From CAIOZA01 sp964464375 (GTDB lineage: Bacteria; Bacteroidota; Ignavibacteria; Kapaibacteriales; UBA2268): a DNA stretch of 58,274 nt. Below are positions 27,460-36,939 of this stretch, piece by piece. A program made the position numbers and the translations under genes. How positions within the stretch are numbered: position 1 is the stretch's first letter; every line of letters starts with the position of its first letter. The notes beneath the pieces are model-generated. The model searched no databases, was not told where the DNA came from, and was given only the letters and a program-made list of their open reading frames with translations. The DNA is taken from positions 1 to 58,274 of the forward strand of contig CAYXFU010000021.1 in the NCBI GenBank assembly GCA_964464375.1. Reading direction: 5' to 3'.

Positions 27460-27882
27460 ATGATTTTTCGCTATCATTTATTTAATGACAAACTACCTCT
27501 CTACACCAGAGCACTCGATACGTATGCACTGCGAGAGAAAACTATTGCGAAAAACATTGCAAACACTTCTTCTCCGCACTACAAACCGGAGATGGTGAAG
27601 TTTGAAGAGTTCTTTAATAATCAGGAAATTGCAACAACCGGTTCGATTACTAATGAGAATCATATTGCAATCGGGCCACCTAAAGCCGGTGATATTCAGG
27701 GTGAACTTGCAAGTAAGCCAGTTCCTCAACCTGAAATATATTTTTCAGGAGATTCACATGTTAACATTGACAAAGAAATGTCAGATCTGGCTGAAAATCA
27801 AATTAGATTTAGATTTGCTTCCAGATTAGTAAAGAAATTCTTTACCGGAATTAATTCTGCTGTTTCAGGGTTCAGAGAATAG
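27460..27882 (+). CDS. flgB: flagellar basal-body rod protein FlgB
   Basis: The 140-residue protein has the rod/hook N-terminal motif in its FlgB form (LYTRALDTYALREKTIAKNIANTSSPHYKP, about 13-42) and the C-terminal amphipathic helix (ENQIRFRFASRLVKKFFTGINSAVSGF). It forms the proximal rod in the periplasm with FlgC and FliE and is exported by the flagellar type III apparatus. It is the first gene of a 14-gene plus-strand flagellar cluster. No clear Shine-Dalgarno precedes the ATG. FlgC follows 26 nt downstream. Confidence 0.93.
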   Translation: MIFRYHLFNDKLPLYTRALDTYALREKTIAKNIANTSSPHYKPEMVKFEEFFNNQEIATTGSITNENHIAIGPPKAGDIQGELASKPVPQPEIYFSGDSHVNIDKEMSDLAENQIRFRFASRLVKKFFTGINSAVSGFRE

Positions 27883-27908
27883 ATAATTAAGAAAAGCTGA
27901 TATAGATT

Positions 27909-28394
27909 ATGCCAGAAAATATTTTTGCTTCCTTCAAGATTAGCGGTCAAGGGATGAGCGTTCAGAGAATGAGACTGAATGCCGTCGCCAACAACATTGC
28001 CAATGCAAACACAACAAAGGGAGCCGATGGGAATCCCTATCAACGCGAAGTTGTTGTTGTGCGATCAATAGCTAATAGTCCATTTGAGAATGAATTAAAC
28101 GGACAGTTAGATTTAGCTAGGACCAATCAAGTCCATTCACCAAATATCGGGATTCCGGGTGATGCTCCTGATTATAATACCATGCAGGCAATATCAGCTA
28201 AGGATTCTACTCCTCCGCGTATTGTGTACGACCCATCTCATCCTGATGCTGACGAGAATGGCTATGTGAAGATGCCGAATATCAACGTAGTAACTGAGAT
28301 GGTGGAAATGATAACTGCACAAAGAGCTTTCGAAGCAAATGCCGGAGTTATAGAAGCGGCAAAAAATATGGTGCGGGATTCATTAGAAATTTGA
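27909..28394 (+). CDS. flgC: flagellar basal-body rod protein FlgC
   Basis: The 161-residue protein has the N-terminal rod motif MSVQRMRLNAVANNIANANTT (about 16-36) and the C-terminal segment VEMITAQRAFEANAGVIEAAKNMVRDSLEI, both typical of FlgC. The middle is slightly long for the family but carries the usual PxxRxVYDPSHPDADENGYV block. It is a proximal rod subunit, exported through the flagellar pathway, and sits directly after flgB as in most operons. Confidence 0.95.
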   Translation: MPENIFASFKISGQGMSVQRMRLNAVANNIANANTTKGADGNPYQREVVVVRSIANSPFENELNGQLDLARTNQVHSPNIGIPGDAPDYNTMQAISAKDSTPPRIVYDPSHPDADENGYVKMPNINVVTEMVEMITAQRAFEANAGVIEAAKNMVRDSLEI

Positions 28395-28423
28395 TATATT
28401 TGAATAATTAAATCAATTGAATT

Positions 28424-28732
28424 ATGAGAACTGTTGACGCAATAAAAGTTTATAGAGAACCTCGGCAAATGAATTTAAAAGATTCTAAGGAATCTTTATT
28501 GCCCAGACCTGTAGCTCAAAAGCTTGATGAAATCAGGCTTACAGCTTCAAATATAAGCATGTCTGATTTTAAGAATTCCGATAGGATTGTGAATTCTGAA
28601 GAGCGCAGTTTCTTTATGAAAATGTTTCCTGATAATTCAACACAACTGGAAAATCATGTTCTGTTCAATCGCGATGGCAGACTCCAGGTGCAGAATCTAA
28701 ACAAGGGAATGATAATAGACGGAAGAGTCTAA
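28424..28732 (+). CDS. uncharacterised small protein in the flagellar operon
   Basis: This 102-residue soluble protein between flgC and fliE resembles no standard flagellar subunit that I recognise. It is charged at the start (IKVYREPRQMNLKDSKESLLP) and more structured at the end (SEERSFFMKMFPDNSTQLENHVLF, then DGRLQVQNLNKGMIIDGRV). It has no signal peptide or membrane segment. Position suggests a rod-related or regulatory role. The RNA hairpin right after its stop suggests it marks the end of a first transcript segment. Confidence 0.75.
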   Translation: MRTVDAIKVYREPRQMNLKDSKESLLPRPVAQKLDEIRLTASNISMSDFKNSDRIVNSEERSFFMKMFPDNSTQLENHVLFNRDGRLQVQNLNKGMIIDGRV

Positions 28733-28744
28733 TAGATTTATACT

Positions 28745-28778
28745 GCCTGTGCAAGATATGCACGGGCTTTTCTTTTTT
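28745..28778 (+). terminator. intrinsic terminator inside the flagellar cluster
   Basis: GCCTGTGCA and TGCACGGGC form a 9-bp stem with one G-T wobble around a 5-nt loop. It is followed directly by TTTTCTTTTTT. It lies 12 nt after the small 102-residue gene and before fliE. It should end or attenuate transcription between the flgBC part and the fliE-onward part. Confidence 0.8.
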
Positions 28779-28805
28779 CAGGATGAATAATTGGAAAGGA
28801 TTTCC

Positions 28806-29111
28806 ATGTTAGTTAGTGAACTTCAATCAAACAAATCATTTCTGCCACAGGTAGAACAATTCAACAATCTCACGGAAGCCAAACCTAAGGATACCACATT
28901 TGTTGATACCCTCAACGAGTTAATCGGTGATGTAAATCAATCACAAAAGGAGTCAAAAGATCTCAATGATAGATTCATCAAGGGTGAACCTGTGGATCTG
29001 CATGAGGTAATGATTGCATCTGAAAAAGCTAAAACAACGTTTCAACTGCTAATGGAACTAAGAAATAAGTTCGTTGATACATATCGCGAAGCGATGAGAA
29101 CACAAGTTTAA
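28806..29111 (+). CDS. fliE: flagellar hook-basal body protein FliE
   Basis: The open frame extends to a TTG at 28791, but GGAAAGGA ends 5 nt before the ATG at 28806, which I choose as the start (101 residues). The conserved FliE C-terminus is clear: FIKGEPVDLHEVMIASEKAKTTFQLLMELRNKFVDTYREAMRTQV. FliE is the adaptor between the MS-ring and the rod. It is followed by fliF after 21 nt. Confidence 0.92.
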   Translation: MLVSELQSNKSFLPQVEQFNNLTEAKPKDTTFVDTLNELIGDVNQSQKESKDLNDRFIKGEPVDLHEVMIASEKAKTTFQLLMELRNKFVDTYREAMRTQV

Positions 29112-29132
29112 TAAAATTTCCGGAAGAATCAA

Positions 29133-30905
29133 ATGGCTAAGAATGACTTTGTTGACCAGGTAAAAACCTTAAACTCCAGACTTGAATGGTGGCAGAAGAC
29201 TATTATTGTAGGTGGGGCAATAGGTGTAATAGCCGGTATTATTATGCTTCTGTCAATGAGTGCATCGAACAAAGAAATGTCTGTCCTGTTTAGCAATGTT
29301 GACAATGCAGAAGCAGGAAAAATAGTTGCCAAACTGAAGGAAATGAAAATTGACTATAAGGTTACCGACAATGGTCAAACTATTCTTGTGGATAAAACAA
29401 AAGTTTATGAAACCAGAATGGATCTTGCCGGACAAGGCTTGCCAGAGTCTGGTACAGTTGGTTTTGAACTATTCGATAAAACTAATCTCGGTATGTCCGA
29501 ATTTGTCCAGAAATTAAATTACAGACGAGCTCTCGAAGGAGAATTATCCAAAACGATTCAATCTATGGAGCAGGTCAAAAAAGCAAGAGTACATATAGTC
29601 ATTCCCGAAAAGACTTTATTCGAAAAAGATCAGAAAGTACCGACAGCGTCCGTTACTCTTCACATGAAAAACGAAAAATCCATGCAAAAGGTTGATATAG
29701 ATGGTATTCAAAATTTGATTGCAAGCAGTATAGAAGGAATGTCCTCTGGAGATGTTACAATTGTCGATAATCGGGCAAAAATTTTATCAGTTAAACCAAA
29801 TGATAAGAAATCCGCGGCAGGGAAAACTGAATTTCAGATGGAACAGAAGATCAAAGCTGAAGAATATATCTCTCAAAAAGTTCAGTCCTTGCTTGATGGC
29901 GTCCTGGGTCAGGGAAACTCTGAAGTAAGAGTCAGTGCAGAGCTGGACTTCACTCAGATAGAAAGAACAACTACAGATTTTAATCCTGAGCGTCAGGTTG
30001 TCAGAAGCGAACAAAGTATTGCAGAGAACAGCAAATCGGTAGATTCACTGAGCTATCCTAACGTCAGCCAGGACAGACAACAACAGAATAATATCTCTAA
30101 TTATGAAATTTCAAAAACAGAAGAAAAAATTATTCAGGAAGTTGGCAACATCAAACGACTTACAGTTGCGGCTCTTATTAACGGCACCAATAAAATTCTT
30201 GATAAAAATGGCGTGAAGACCATTCAATACACACCAAGAACAGAAGAAGAACTTCAAAAGCTGAATGATGTTGTGAAGAATGCTGTAGGATTCAATCCCA
30301 CTCGAAACGACCAGGTAAGTGTGCTTAGCGTGCCATTCGACAATTCTTATCTAGAAAATGACATTAAAGAGGTGAAGCCTATCGATTGGTATAAATCTCC
30401 AGAGAATATTAAGTTATTTATCCTTATCGGCTCTATATTAATAGTTATGATAATGATCTATAGTATTCTTAATTCAAGGGCAGTCAAGGAAAGATTCAGA
30501 ATTGCTTATGCTCTTCCTGAGAAAGCCTCTATCGATGAAGTGGATATGCATCTGGAGCAGCTAGAGACCGAAAGAATGAATGAACTTTCTATTGACACAG
30601 AAGATATGCTCCTGTTGCCGACAGAGATGACAGATCAATGGCTTTTATCAGGTGACAAATCTCTTCTTGAGTCAGATTCAATGCTAACAACCAACAGTGA
30701 TTTCGATACTTCCGGATTTGCCGATAGAACCGGGAATCTCGAAAAATCAAAGTATGTTCAATTAACTGAAGAATCAATGATGAAATCTGAATTGAAAAAT
30801 CAAATTCAGACTTACGTTTCTGAACAGCCTCAGGAAGCTGTGAAATTAATCAGAATGCTGATGAATCAGGACTCGGATTTAGAAAAGCAAATGAATAATA
30901 CGTAA
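29133..30905 (+). CDS. fliF: flagellar MS-ring protein FliF
   Basis: This 590-residue protein has a transmembrane helix at about 23-42, the secretin-like YscJ/FliF ring-building domains (VLFSNVDNAEAGKIVAKLKEMKIDYKV, and GLPESGTVGFELFDKTNLGMSEFVQKLNYRRALEGELSKTI near 100-145), a long periplasmic part, and a second helix at about 427-446. The cytoplasmic tail ends QEAVKLIRMLMNQDSDL, the FliG-binding helix, although the Trp usually seen there is absent. It forms the MS-ring in the inner membrane. SD-like GGAAG precedes the ATG. Confidence 0.95.
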   Translation: MAKNDFVDQVKTLNSRLEWWQKTIIVGGAIGVIAGIIMLLSMSASNKEMSVLFSNVDNAEAGKIVAKLKEMKIDYKVTDNGQTILVDKTKVYETRMDLAGQGLPESGTVGFELFDKTNLGMSEFVQKLNYRRALEGELSKTIQSMEQVKKARVHIVIPEKTLFEKDQKVPTASVTLHMKNEKSMQKVDIDGIQNLIASSIEGMSSGDVTIVDNRAKILSVKPNDKKSAAGKTEFQMEQKIKAEEYISQKVQSLLDGVLGQGNSEVRVSAELDFTQIERTTTDFNPERQVVRSEQSIAENSKSVDSLSYPNVSQDRQQQNNISNYEISKTEEKIIQEVGNIKRLTVAALINGTNKILDKNGVKTIQYTPRTEEELQKLNDVVKNAVGFNPTRNDQVSVLSVPFDNSYLENDIKEVKPIDWYKSPENIKLFILIGSILIVMIMIYSILNSRAVKERFRIAYALPEKASIDEVDMHLEQLETERMNELSIDTEDMLLLPTEMTDQWLLSGDKSLLESDSMLTTNSDFDTSGFADRTGNLEKSKYVQLTEESMMKSELKNQIQTYVSEQPQEAVKLIRMLMNQDSDLEKQMNNT

Positions 30906-30986
30906 GTCATAGTATATAAATTCTGATTAATAAGCTACATTAATTTGTGATAATAACGTCAATAAATAAAAAAAATAGCATCTATA

Positions 30987-32009
30987 ATGAAAAAACAAAG
31001 TGTTGCATTTGAACAACTAACGGGTAAACAAAAAGCTGCTGCCTTACTGATGTCTATGGACATGGAGGCATCATCGAAGATATTCAAAGAATTGGACATA
31101 AAGGAAGTCGAAAGCATAGCCGTTGAGATTACCAATATGAAGGATCTTCCTTCCAATATAATTGAAAGTGTCATCGAAGAGTTTTATCAGATAATTACTG
31201 CTCAGAACTATATGGTAGAGGGTGGTATTGATGCCGCTCAGTCCTTACTAGAAAAAACTTATGGAATGGAAAGAGCTCGGGAGATCGTCGAGAAGATTCG
31301 GGTTCTTACAACAGTCCGTGGGTTCAGCGTGCTTAAAAAAGCAGATCCACAGCAGTTGGCAAATTTTTTAAATAAGGAACATCCTCAAACAATTGCACTT
31401 ATTTTGTCTCATCTTCCTCCGGATCAATCAGCGGCAGTTTTGGCAGAGTTCAATCCCAAACTAAGCAATGAGACTACTATAAGAATTGCAAAGCTCGGCA
31501 AAGTTGCTCCTCAGCTTCTGGCTCAGATAGAACACGTAGTCGATCAGATTGCAGAATCAACTCTATCCCAAAATATGACAATTTCCGGTGGTGCTCAGCT
31601 TGTAGCCAATATATTGAATAAAACAAATAATATTCAGGCTAAGGCTATGATTGAGGCAATCGAAGAAAAAGATTATAACCTCGCAATAGAAATTAAACGA
31701 TTAATGTTCTTATTCGATGATATTGTCGGTATCGACGACAGAGGTATTCAGAGGTTATTGCGCGATGTAGATAAGCGAGATCTTGCACTTGCATTAAAAG
31801 TTGCAGACGAAAAAATCAAAACAAAAATATTCAAGAATATGTCTGAACGTGCTGCGGCAGTTGTTAAAGAAGAACTTGAATTTATGGGTCCTGTTAAACT
31901 TAAAGAAGTTGAAGGAGCTCAAATGCGCATTGTGGACATAGTGAAGAATCTTGAAGAGCAGGAAGAAATTTCAATCGGAGGACGCGGCAAAGATGATGTA
32001 TTTGTATAA
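30987..32009 (+). CDS. fliG: flagellar motor switch protein FliG
   Basis: The 340-residue length is normal. The N-terminal domain (GKQKAAALLMSMDMEASSKIFKELD) binds FliF. The middle domain has the EHPQ motif (NKEHPQTIALILSHLPPDQSAAVL, near 130). The C-terminal torque domain has the charged helix MFLFDDIVGIDDRGIQRLLRDVDKRDLALALK, with Asp and Arg residues that face the stator. It acts in the cytoplasmic C-ring. The gap of 81 nt to fliF is the longest in the early part of this cluster. Confidence 0.96.
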   Translation: MKKQSVAFEQLTGKQKAAALLMSMDMEASSKIFKELDIKEVESIAVEITNMKDLPSNIIESVIEEFYQIITAQNYMVEGGIDAAQSLLEKTYGMERAREIVEKIRVLTTVRGFSVLKKADPQQLANFLNKEHPQTIALILSHLPPDQSAAVLAEFNPKLSNETTIRIAKLGKVAPQLLAQIEHVVDQIAESTLSQNMTISGGAQLVANILNKTNNIQAKAMIEAIEEKDYNLAIEIKRLMFLFDDIVGIDDRGIQRLLRDVDKRDLALALKVADEKIKTKIFKNMSERAAAVVKEELEFMGPVKLKEVEGAQMRIVDIVKNLEEQEEISIGGRGKDDVFV

Positions 32010-32038
32010 TAGACTAAAACTTAAGAACTGCCTGAAAC

Positions 32039-32881
32039 ATGGAAAACATTGTAATAAAAGCAAGAAAAAAGGTATCTAATATCGAGGTAATAAAGGCTGA
32101 TGAAAATAAGAATTCAGCCCTTCTTCCTTTTCTGCCCATTGATAATCATGACGAAGACTTCTTCCTCCAGGAATTAAAAAAAAAGCAGGATTATCTTTAT
32201 CGGATAAAAAACCGACAAGCCCAACGAAAAAAAAACTCACGTCAGAAAGACAAATATAAGATTTACGAAGAATCTGCAATTCCGGGATGTTCCGGATTTC
32301 TTCAAATTGATTTATCCAAAATCAATCAAAAAAACAAGCATCTGAAGGAATCTCAGGAAGAAGTTGAGCATGCATATAATTATGGATTTAATGATGCTCA
32401 GCAACAAACACGAACCACATTCGAAATCGAATTGCAAAAAAGGGAATTACAGATTGTAAACTTCGAAACAATGTACCACCAGATGCGTCAGGAATACAGC
32501 AAGGAATTGCTAAAACTTCAGGAATTCTCTATCCCTCTGGCTATTCAGATTGCTGAGTATATAATTGGAAGAGAAGTTCTGCACGACGAAGGAATAGTTA
32601 TTGAGCAGATTAGGAAAGCATTGCTAATGATAGACAAAGAAAGTGTTTTCTCACTTCATATCAATCCTCTGAATATGGAGACGTTGAAGAATGCGAAAAA
32701 AGAGTTGCTTAATGAAGGATCAAATCTTGATAAAGTAGTAATTGTAGCAGACGAATCGATAAATCAGGGAAGTTGCAGACTTGAGACTTCAGTTGGCATT
32801 ATAGATGCTTCTTTCTCTGCACAGTTAGAGAAATTAAAATCAACACTTGAAAATAATTTATTTAATCAGGAATTATCATAA
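32039..32881 (+). CDS. fliH: flagellar export ATPase regulator FliH
   Basis: The 280-residue protein sits between fliG and fliI, as FliH does. The first half is charged and coiled-coil-like (QRKKNSRQKDKYK, KINQKNKHLKESQEEVEHAYNYGFNDAQQQ), and the second half has the FliH/YscL globular domain (LAIQIAEYIIGREVLHDEGIVIEQIRKALLMID, then VIVADESINQGSCRLETSVGIIDASFSAQLEKL). It forms the peripheral stalk and holds the FliI ATPase. Assignment relies on both position and the C-terminal pattern. Confidence 0.9.
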   Translation: MENIVIKARKKVSNIEVIKADENKNSALLPFLPIDNHDEDFFLQELKKKQDYLYRIKNRQAQRKKNSRQKDKYKIYEESAIPGCSGFLQIDLSKINQKNKHLKESQEEVEHAYNYGFNDAQQQTRTTFEIELQKRELQIVNFETMYHQMRQEYSKELLKLQEFSIPLAIQIAEYIIGREVLHDEGIVIEQIRKALLMIDKESVFSLHINPLNMETLKNAKKELLNEGSNLDKVVIVADESINQGSCRLETSVGIIDASFSAQLEKLKSTLENNLFNQELS

Positions 32882-32913
32882 ACTTTTATTATATTTGAAC
32901 TTAAAGAAGATAA

Positions 32914-34230
32914 ATGCTTGAAACTAAATTATTAGATAATTTCAATAGTGTTGTAAAACAAGTCAATCCGATTCAAATGACCGGCAGGGTAACCAAGGTC
33001 ATAGGCTTAGTTCTCGAAAGTGAGGGACCTAAAGCGAAAATTGGTGAAGTTTGCATTCTTAAAGATAGATTAGGTCGTGAGGTTTCTAAATCAGAAATTG
33101 TAGGTTTCCGTGATAATATAATACTTTCTATGGTTCTCGGTGATGTTGACGAGCTTTCCCCTGGTATGGAAATTGCTGCAACCGGGGATACCCTGAAGGT
33201 TAATGTGGGTGATGGATTACTAGGCAGAGTGGTCGATGGATTAGGGAATCCAATTGATGGCAAAGGTAAGCTTAATACTAATGCACGCAGGACTATTTAT
33301 GCTGTTCCGCCTAACCCACTGCAAAGGAAGCGTATTACTGAAACTCTTTCTACGGGAATCAGGGCAATTGATGGTTTGCTTACCCTGGGTAAGGGTCAGA
33401 GATTAGGAATTTTCGCCGGATCAGGTGTCGGTAAATCGACTCTGTTGGGAATGATAGCCCGGAATACGAGTGCTGACATCAATGTTATTGCTCTGATAGG
33501 TGAACGAGGCAGAGAAGTAAGAGAGTTCATTGAAAAGGATTTGGGCGCAGAAGGTTTGGAGAGATCTATTGTTGTTGTTGCTACATCGGATGCACCGTCA
33601 CTCGTCAGAGTTAAAGCCGCATTAGTTGCTACCTCAATAGCAGAGCACTTTCGCGACAGAGGTCTTGACGTGATGCTTATGATGGACTCTGCGACGAGAC
33701 TTGCTATGGCTCAGCGCGAAGTTGGTTTGACAATCGGCGAACCTCCTACAACTAAGGGCTATACTCCATCTGTTTTCTCGGTTCTGCAGAAAACAATGGA
33801 ACGTGCGGGAACATCAGAATTAGGCTCAATTACAGGATTATATACTGTACTTGTAGAGGGAGATGATTTCAATGAACCTGTTTCCGATGCTGTAAGAGGA
33901 ATATTAGACGGGCACATTGTTCTTTCAAGGAAATTGGCAGCGATGAGGCACTATCCTGCTATCGATATACTGCAAAGTATAAGCAGGGTTAAAGGTGATA
34001 TTATTTCGGATGAACACAATATAGCGTCAGGTCAATTCATCGAATTAATGGCTACTTATGCAGGAGCTGAAGATTTGATAAGTGTTGGTGCTTATCACAA
34101 AGGGTCAAACCCGAAAATTGACAGAGCTATAATGATGAATGACGTGATTAATGAATTTTTGAAGCAGAAGGTACACGAATCAATGACTTTCGATGAAACG
34201 GAAGATTTACTTTTGAATATAACAGCTTAA
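32914..34230 (+). CDS. fliI: flagellar type III export ATPase FliI
   Basis: This is a 438-residue F1-beta-like ATPase. It has an N-terminal barrel (residues 20-95), Walker A GSGVGKST (169-176), GERGREVREFIEKDLG, Walker B DVMLMMDSATRLAMAQREVGLTIGEPPTTKGY, and a C-terminal helical domain. The TRLAMAQREVGL-GEPP block is diagnostic for FliI/YscN rather than F1-beta. It powers export of rod, hook and filament proteins at the cytoplasmic face. Confidence 0.97.
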   Translation: MLETKLLDNFNSVVKQVNPIQMTGRVTKVIGLVLESEGPKAKIGEVCILKDRLGREVSKSEIVGFRDNIILSMVLGDVDELSPGMEIAATGDTLKVNVGDGLLGRVVDGLGNPIDGKGKLNTNARRTIYAVPPNPLQRKRITETLSTGIRAIDGLLTLGKGQRLGIFAGSGVGKSTLLGMIARNTSADINVIALIGERGREVREFIEKDLGAEGLERSIVVVATSDAPSLVRVKAALVATSIAEHFRDRGLDVMLMMDSATRLAMAQREVGLTIGEPPTTKGYTPSVFSVLQKTMERAGTSELGSITGLYTVLVEGDDFNEPVSDAVRGILDGHIVLSRKLAAMRHYPAIDILQSISRVKGDIISDEHNIASGQFIELMATYAGAEDLISVGAYHKGSNPKIDRAIMMNDVINEFLKQKVHESMTFDETEDLLLNITA

Positions 34231-34257
34231 TTTTTATCACAATAATTATATCGGGAA

Positions 34258-34701
34258 ATGGGCAAAAAATTTGAATTTAGATTGGAAAAAATCCTTAGTC
34301 TTAGAGCACAGAAAGTAACACAAGAAAAGCTGGCTCTGGGCAAGGTTCAATCTTTACGTTTGAATAAGGAGCAGGAAGCCCAATCACAAAATGATTATCA
34401 GGATGAACTCAAAAAGGTAAAGCATAATAAAGGTCAGGCATCAATGCTCCAGGCTCATCATCAGCACAGAACTTTCATCCAGGAAGAAATTAAAAAGCTG
34501 GAAGAAGAAATTGATCAGCTTAAGGAAATTGAGGAACTACGTAGAGTTAGACTGACAGAAGCGATGAAGGATGAAAAGGTTCTTGAGAAGCTCAAGGAAA
34601 AAAGGAAATTCGATCATGAGGAAGACTCAAAGCATGAAGAAGTTCTAACATTAGATGAAATCTCACAAATGAGATTCGAAAAAAGGAAAGTTACACAATA
34701 A
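34258..34701 (+). CDS. fliJ: flagellar export chaperone FliJ
   Basis: This 147-residue almost fully helical protein has heptad-like charged repeats (FRLEKILSLRAQKVTQEKLALGKVQSLR, then EEIKKLEEEIDQLKEIEELRRVRLTEAMKDEKVLEKLKEKRKF). FliJ is a two-helix coiled coil that fits the FliI hexamer pore like the gamma subunit of F1. Position directly after fliI supports the call; sequence alone would not be enough, since coiled coils are not distinctive. Confidence 0.88.
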   Translation: MGKKFEFRLEKILSLRAQKVTQEKLALGKVQSLRLNKEQEAQSQNDYQDELKKVKHNKGQASMLQAHHQHRTFIQEEIKKLEEEIDQLKEIEELRRVRLTEAMKDEKVLEKLKEKRKFDHEEDSKHEEVLTLDEISQMRFEKRKVTQ

Positions 34702-34717
34702 TTATACATCAGGGAAG

Positions 34718-35407
34718 ATGACAACTAAACAATTATTATTATTGGTATCAGGGGTGATAGGTATATTCTTATTCTTTTCGATAAGTTTATACTTTCTCTT
34801 TATATTCGCTCCGGATCTACTTGGATTGCCGTCCAAAAAGTCGGCAACGGCTCATAACAAAAATTCTAAACCATACTACGATCCAAAACTTACAATTAAC
34901 AAAAGTGAGTTCGACCAAATCCAGACAAAGATTCTCAAAGGTGAGATTGCGATCAGTGATAGATCAGCATTAACCAAAGAGAATAAGAATCTCAAAGATA
35001 CAATTGCATCTTTCAAAAATACTACTTCTTCAGGTTTATCAGAAAGCAGTGACGGAATTACAACAAAAATTCTCAATCCCAAAGCATTGAAGGATTCAGT
35101 GGGTAGATTGAATATACTTGTATCGGCATTAAAAACAGAACTAGTTTCTACCAGGAATAAGGTTGATCTTCTGGAGAAATTAATGGCATCGAAGGACGAT
35201 TCACTACGTACCGCAAATCTAAAGGATTTCGCAAAGATGTACGAAACTTCCAATCCGGCAGATGTTGCTAAAATTCTTGATAAGGTAGATGAAGCAACAG
35301 CGGCGAAAATTCTAAAAATGATGTCAAAGAAAAAAGCTGGCAAGATAATTGAAGCAATGAAGCCTGAAAGAGGAGCTACGATAATGCTTCTGGGAGGAAA
35401 TAAATAA
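34718..35407 (+). CDS. MotE-like protein (MgtE-N-type domain)
   Basis: The 229-residue protein has one N-terminal membrane helix (about 7-29), a Ser/Lys-rich linker, a coiled coil (about 130-155: VSALKTELVSTRNKVDLLEKL) and a C-terminal helical repeat of the MgtE N-terminal kind (FAKMYETSNPADVAKILDKVDEATAAKILKMMSKKKAGKIIEAM). This is the architecture of MotE, a chaperone for the stator or MotC in some bacteria. Here it follows fliJ and precedes fliK. Confidence 0.8.
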   Translation: MTTKQLLLLVSGVIGIFLFFSISLYFLFIFAPDLLGLPSKKSATAHNKNSKPYYDPKLTINKSEFDQIQTKILKGEIAISDRSALTKENKNLKDTIASFKNTTSSGLSESSDGITTKILNPKALKDSVGRLNILVSALKTELVSTRNKVDLLEKLMASKDDSLRTANLKDFAKMYETSNPADVAKILDKVDEATAAKILKMMSKKKAGKIIEAMKPERGATIMLLGGNK

Positions 35408-35454
35408 GGATTTTCTTTCTAAGTAACTTTAAAATCAATATTTAATATGGCAGG

Positions 35455-36912
35455 ATGCCAATAATTAATTTAGAAAAAAGCATGGATGCAACTGTTCTAA
35501 ATATTAACAATGACAATATTATCCAAAAGTCTGTTCAAAAGCAGAATTTACTGGCCAAATCTGAGCAGTTGGATAAAGAAGTTAAACCTCAATCAAAAAT
35601 TGATTCCGATAATAAATTAATTTCTGATCAAAATTTCGAAAATAAATCTGAAAATTTTGATCAGGCAATCGCCAATGCTACCTTAGATGCAAACAAAGAG
35701 AAAATCCCAACAAAGCAAGAAAAATTAGAGCAACCACAAGTAAAAGAATCTCTAAAGAATACTATTCTTATCGCTCTACCCAAAGTTATTTATGAAAATA
35801 ACATTAAGTTAGTAAGTACAATTGATTCCGAGCCTATTTCCAAAAGTGCAAATCTTGAAAATAAGATTAAGTTAGTAAGCAATGAGGATTCCGAAACTAT
35901 TTCCAAGAATGCAAAATCAATAGTTTCTAAGCTTGATCCCGAAATATACAATGGGAAGATGCCTCGTATAGAAACTGCTAACAATCAGGCTAATGCCGCT
36001 GATATGAGGAAGATACTGTCTTCTCTTCAGAAATATACAGACAAAGATATCAAATCAGTTATAGATAATCTTAGCTCAGTTGTAATTAAAAAGGAAGAAC
36101 CGAAAATTGAGACTTTGAATAATATGCCTCTCCCTTTACAGGCAGACAAAGACCTATTAATATCTACTTTTACCCGTGAATTGAACTTTAACTCTAAGAT
36201 TGCACAAACAAAAAAGGAGTTTATTCCGGTAGAGAATAAAAATTCCGACAATAAACAAAACACCGATACTCCCGAACAAAAGCTTGTTCCCGAGGATTCT
36301 AAATTAGTAAAAGAAGCAAAGATTGTCGATAGTATTCGTAAGATTGAGGAATTGATTTATGGAACTCCAATTACCAAACAAATAGAAATTCCTGCGGCAA
36401 CAACTGAATCAATTACCACAAAGGAAACTCCTCCATTGACATTGAATCAAAAATTCAACTTGAGTGAGATTTCAAATGTGACCAATAATCTTGTATCGAA
36501 ATTATCGGAAAATGGAAATTACACTGCTATTCTCCATTTGAAGCCGGAATCACTTGGCTCTGTTATGATTGAAATTACTCTCAAAAATAATATGCTCAAT
36601 CTAAGCTTTAAAGCTGACAGTGCCGAAGCCGCCAGAGCAATTGAAAGTCAGCTGGCAAATCTAAGTGATAAATTGTCAAGTAATGGTATTCATACACAAT
36701 CCGTTGAAGTTAGTTTTGGCAATGATAAAGATTTGACCAGGAACTATAGTGAACAGCATCAGAGAACTGCAAAAGAGGACAGAGAAACGAAAGAAGAACT
36801 TCTTAAATCCTATCGAATGTTGCAGAATATGACCACAGAATACACGGATGATTTGATTAAGCCGGGAAATTTCTTAAGAATGATGAAAATAAATCAGCTA
36901 TACACTAACTAG
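35455..36912 (+). CDS. fliK: flagellar hook-length control protein FliK
   Basis: The first 330 residues of this 485-residue protein are low in complexity, rich in Asn, Lys, Glu and Ser, and contain a short internal duplication (NNIKLVSTIDSEPISK / ENKIKLVSNEDSETISK). The conserved C-terminal hook-length domain follows: NYTAILHLKPESLGSVMIEITLKNNMLNLSFKADSAEAARAIESQLANLSDKLSSNGI. FliK is secreted as a molecular ruler and switches export specificity. Its variable length is normal for the family. An ATG 9 codons downstream is a possible alternative start. Confidence 0.9.
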   Translation: MPIINLEKSMDATVLNINNDNIIQKSVQKQNLLAKSEQLDKEVKPQSKIDSDNKLISDQNFENKSENFDQAIANATLDANKEKIPTKQEKLEQPQVKESLKNTILIALPKVIYENNIKLVSTIDSEPISKSANLENKIKLVSNEDSETISKNAKSIVSKLDPEIYNGKMPRIETANNQANAADMRKILSSLQKYTDKDIKSVIDNLSSVVIKKEEPKIETLNNMPLPLQADKDLLISTFTRELNFNSKIAQTKKEFIPVENKNSDNKQNTDTPEQKLVPEDSKLVKEAKIVDSIRKIEELIYGTPITKQIEIPAATTESITTKETPPLTLNQKFNLSEISNVTNNLVSKLSENGNYTAILHLKPESLGSVMIEITLKNNMLNLSFKADSAEAARAIESQLANLSDKLSSNGIHTQSVEVSFGNDKDLTRNYSEQHQRTAKEDRETKEELLKSYRMLQNMTTEYTDDLIKPGNFLRMMKINQLYTN

Positions 36913-36939
36913 ATTAATTAATTTAAAGAAAGGAGTTGT

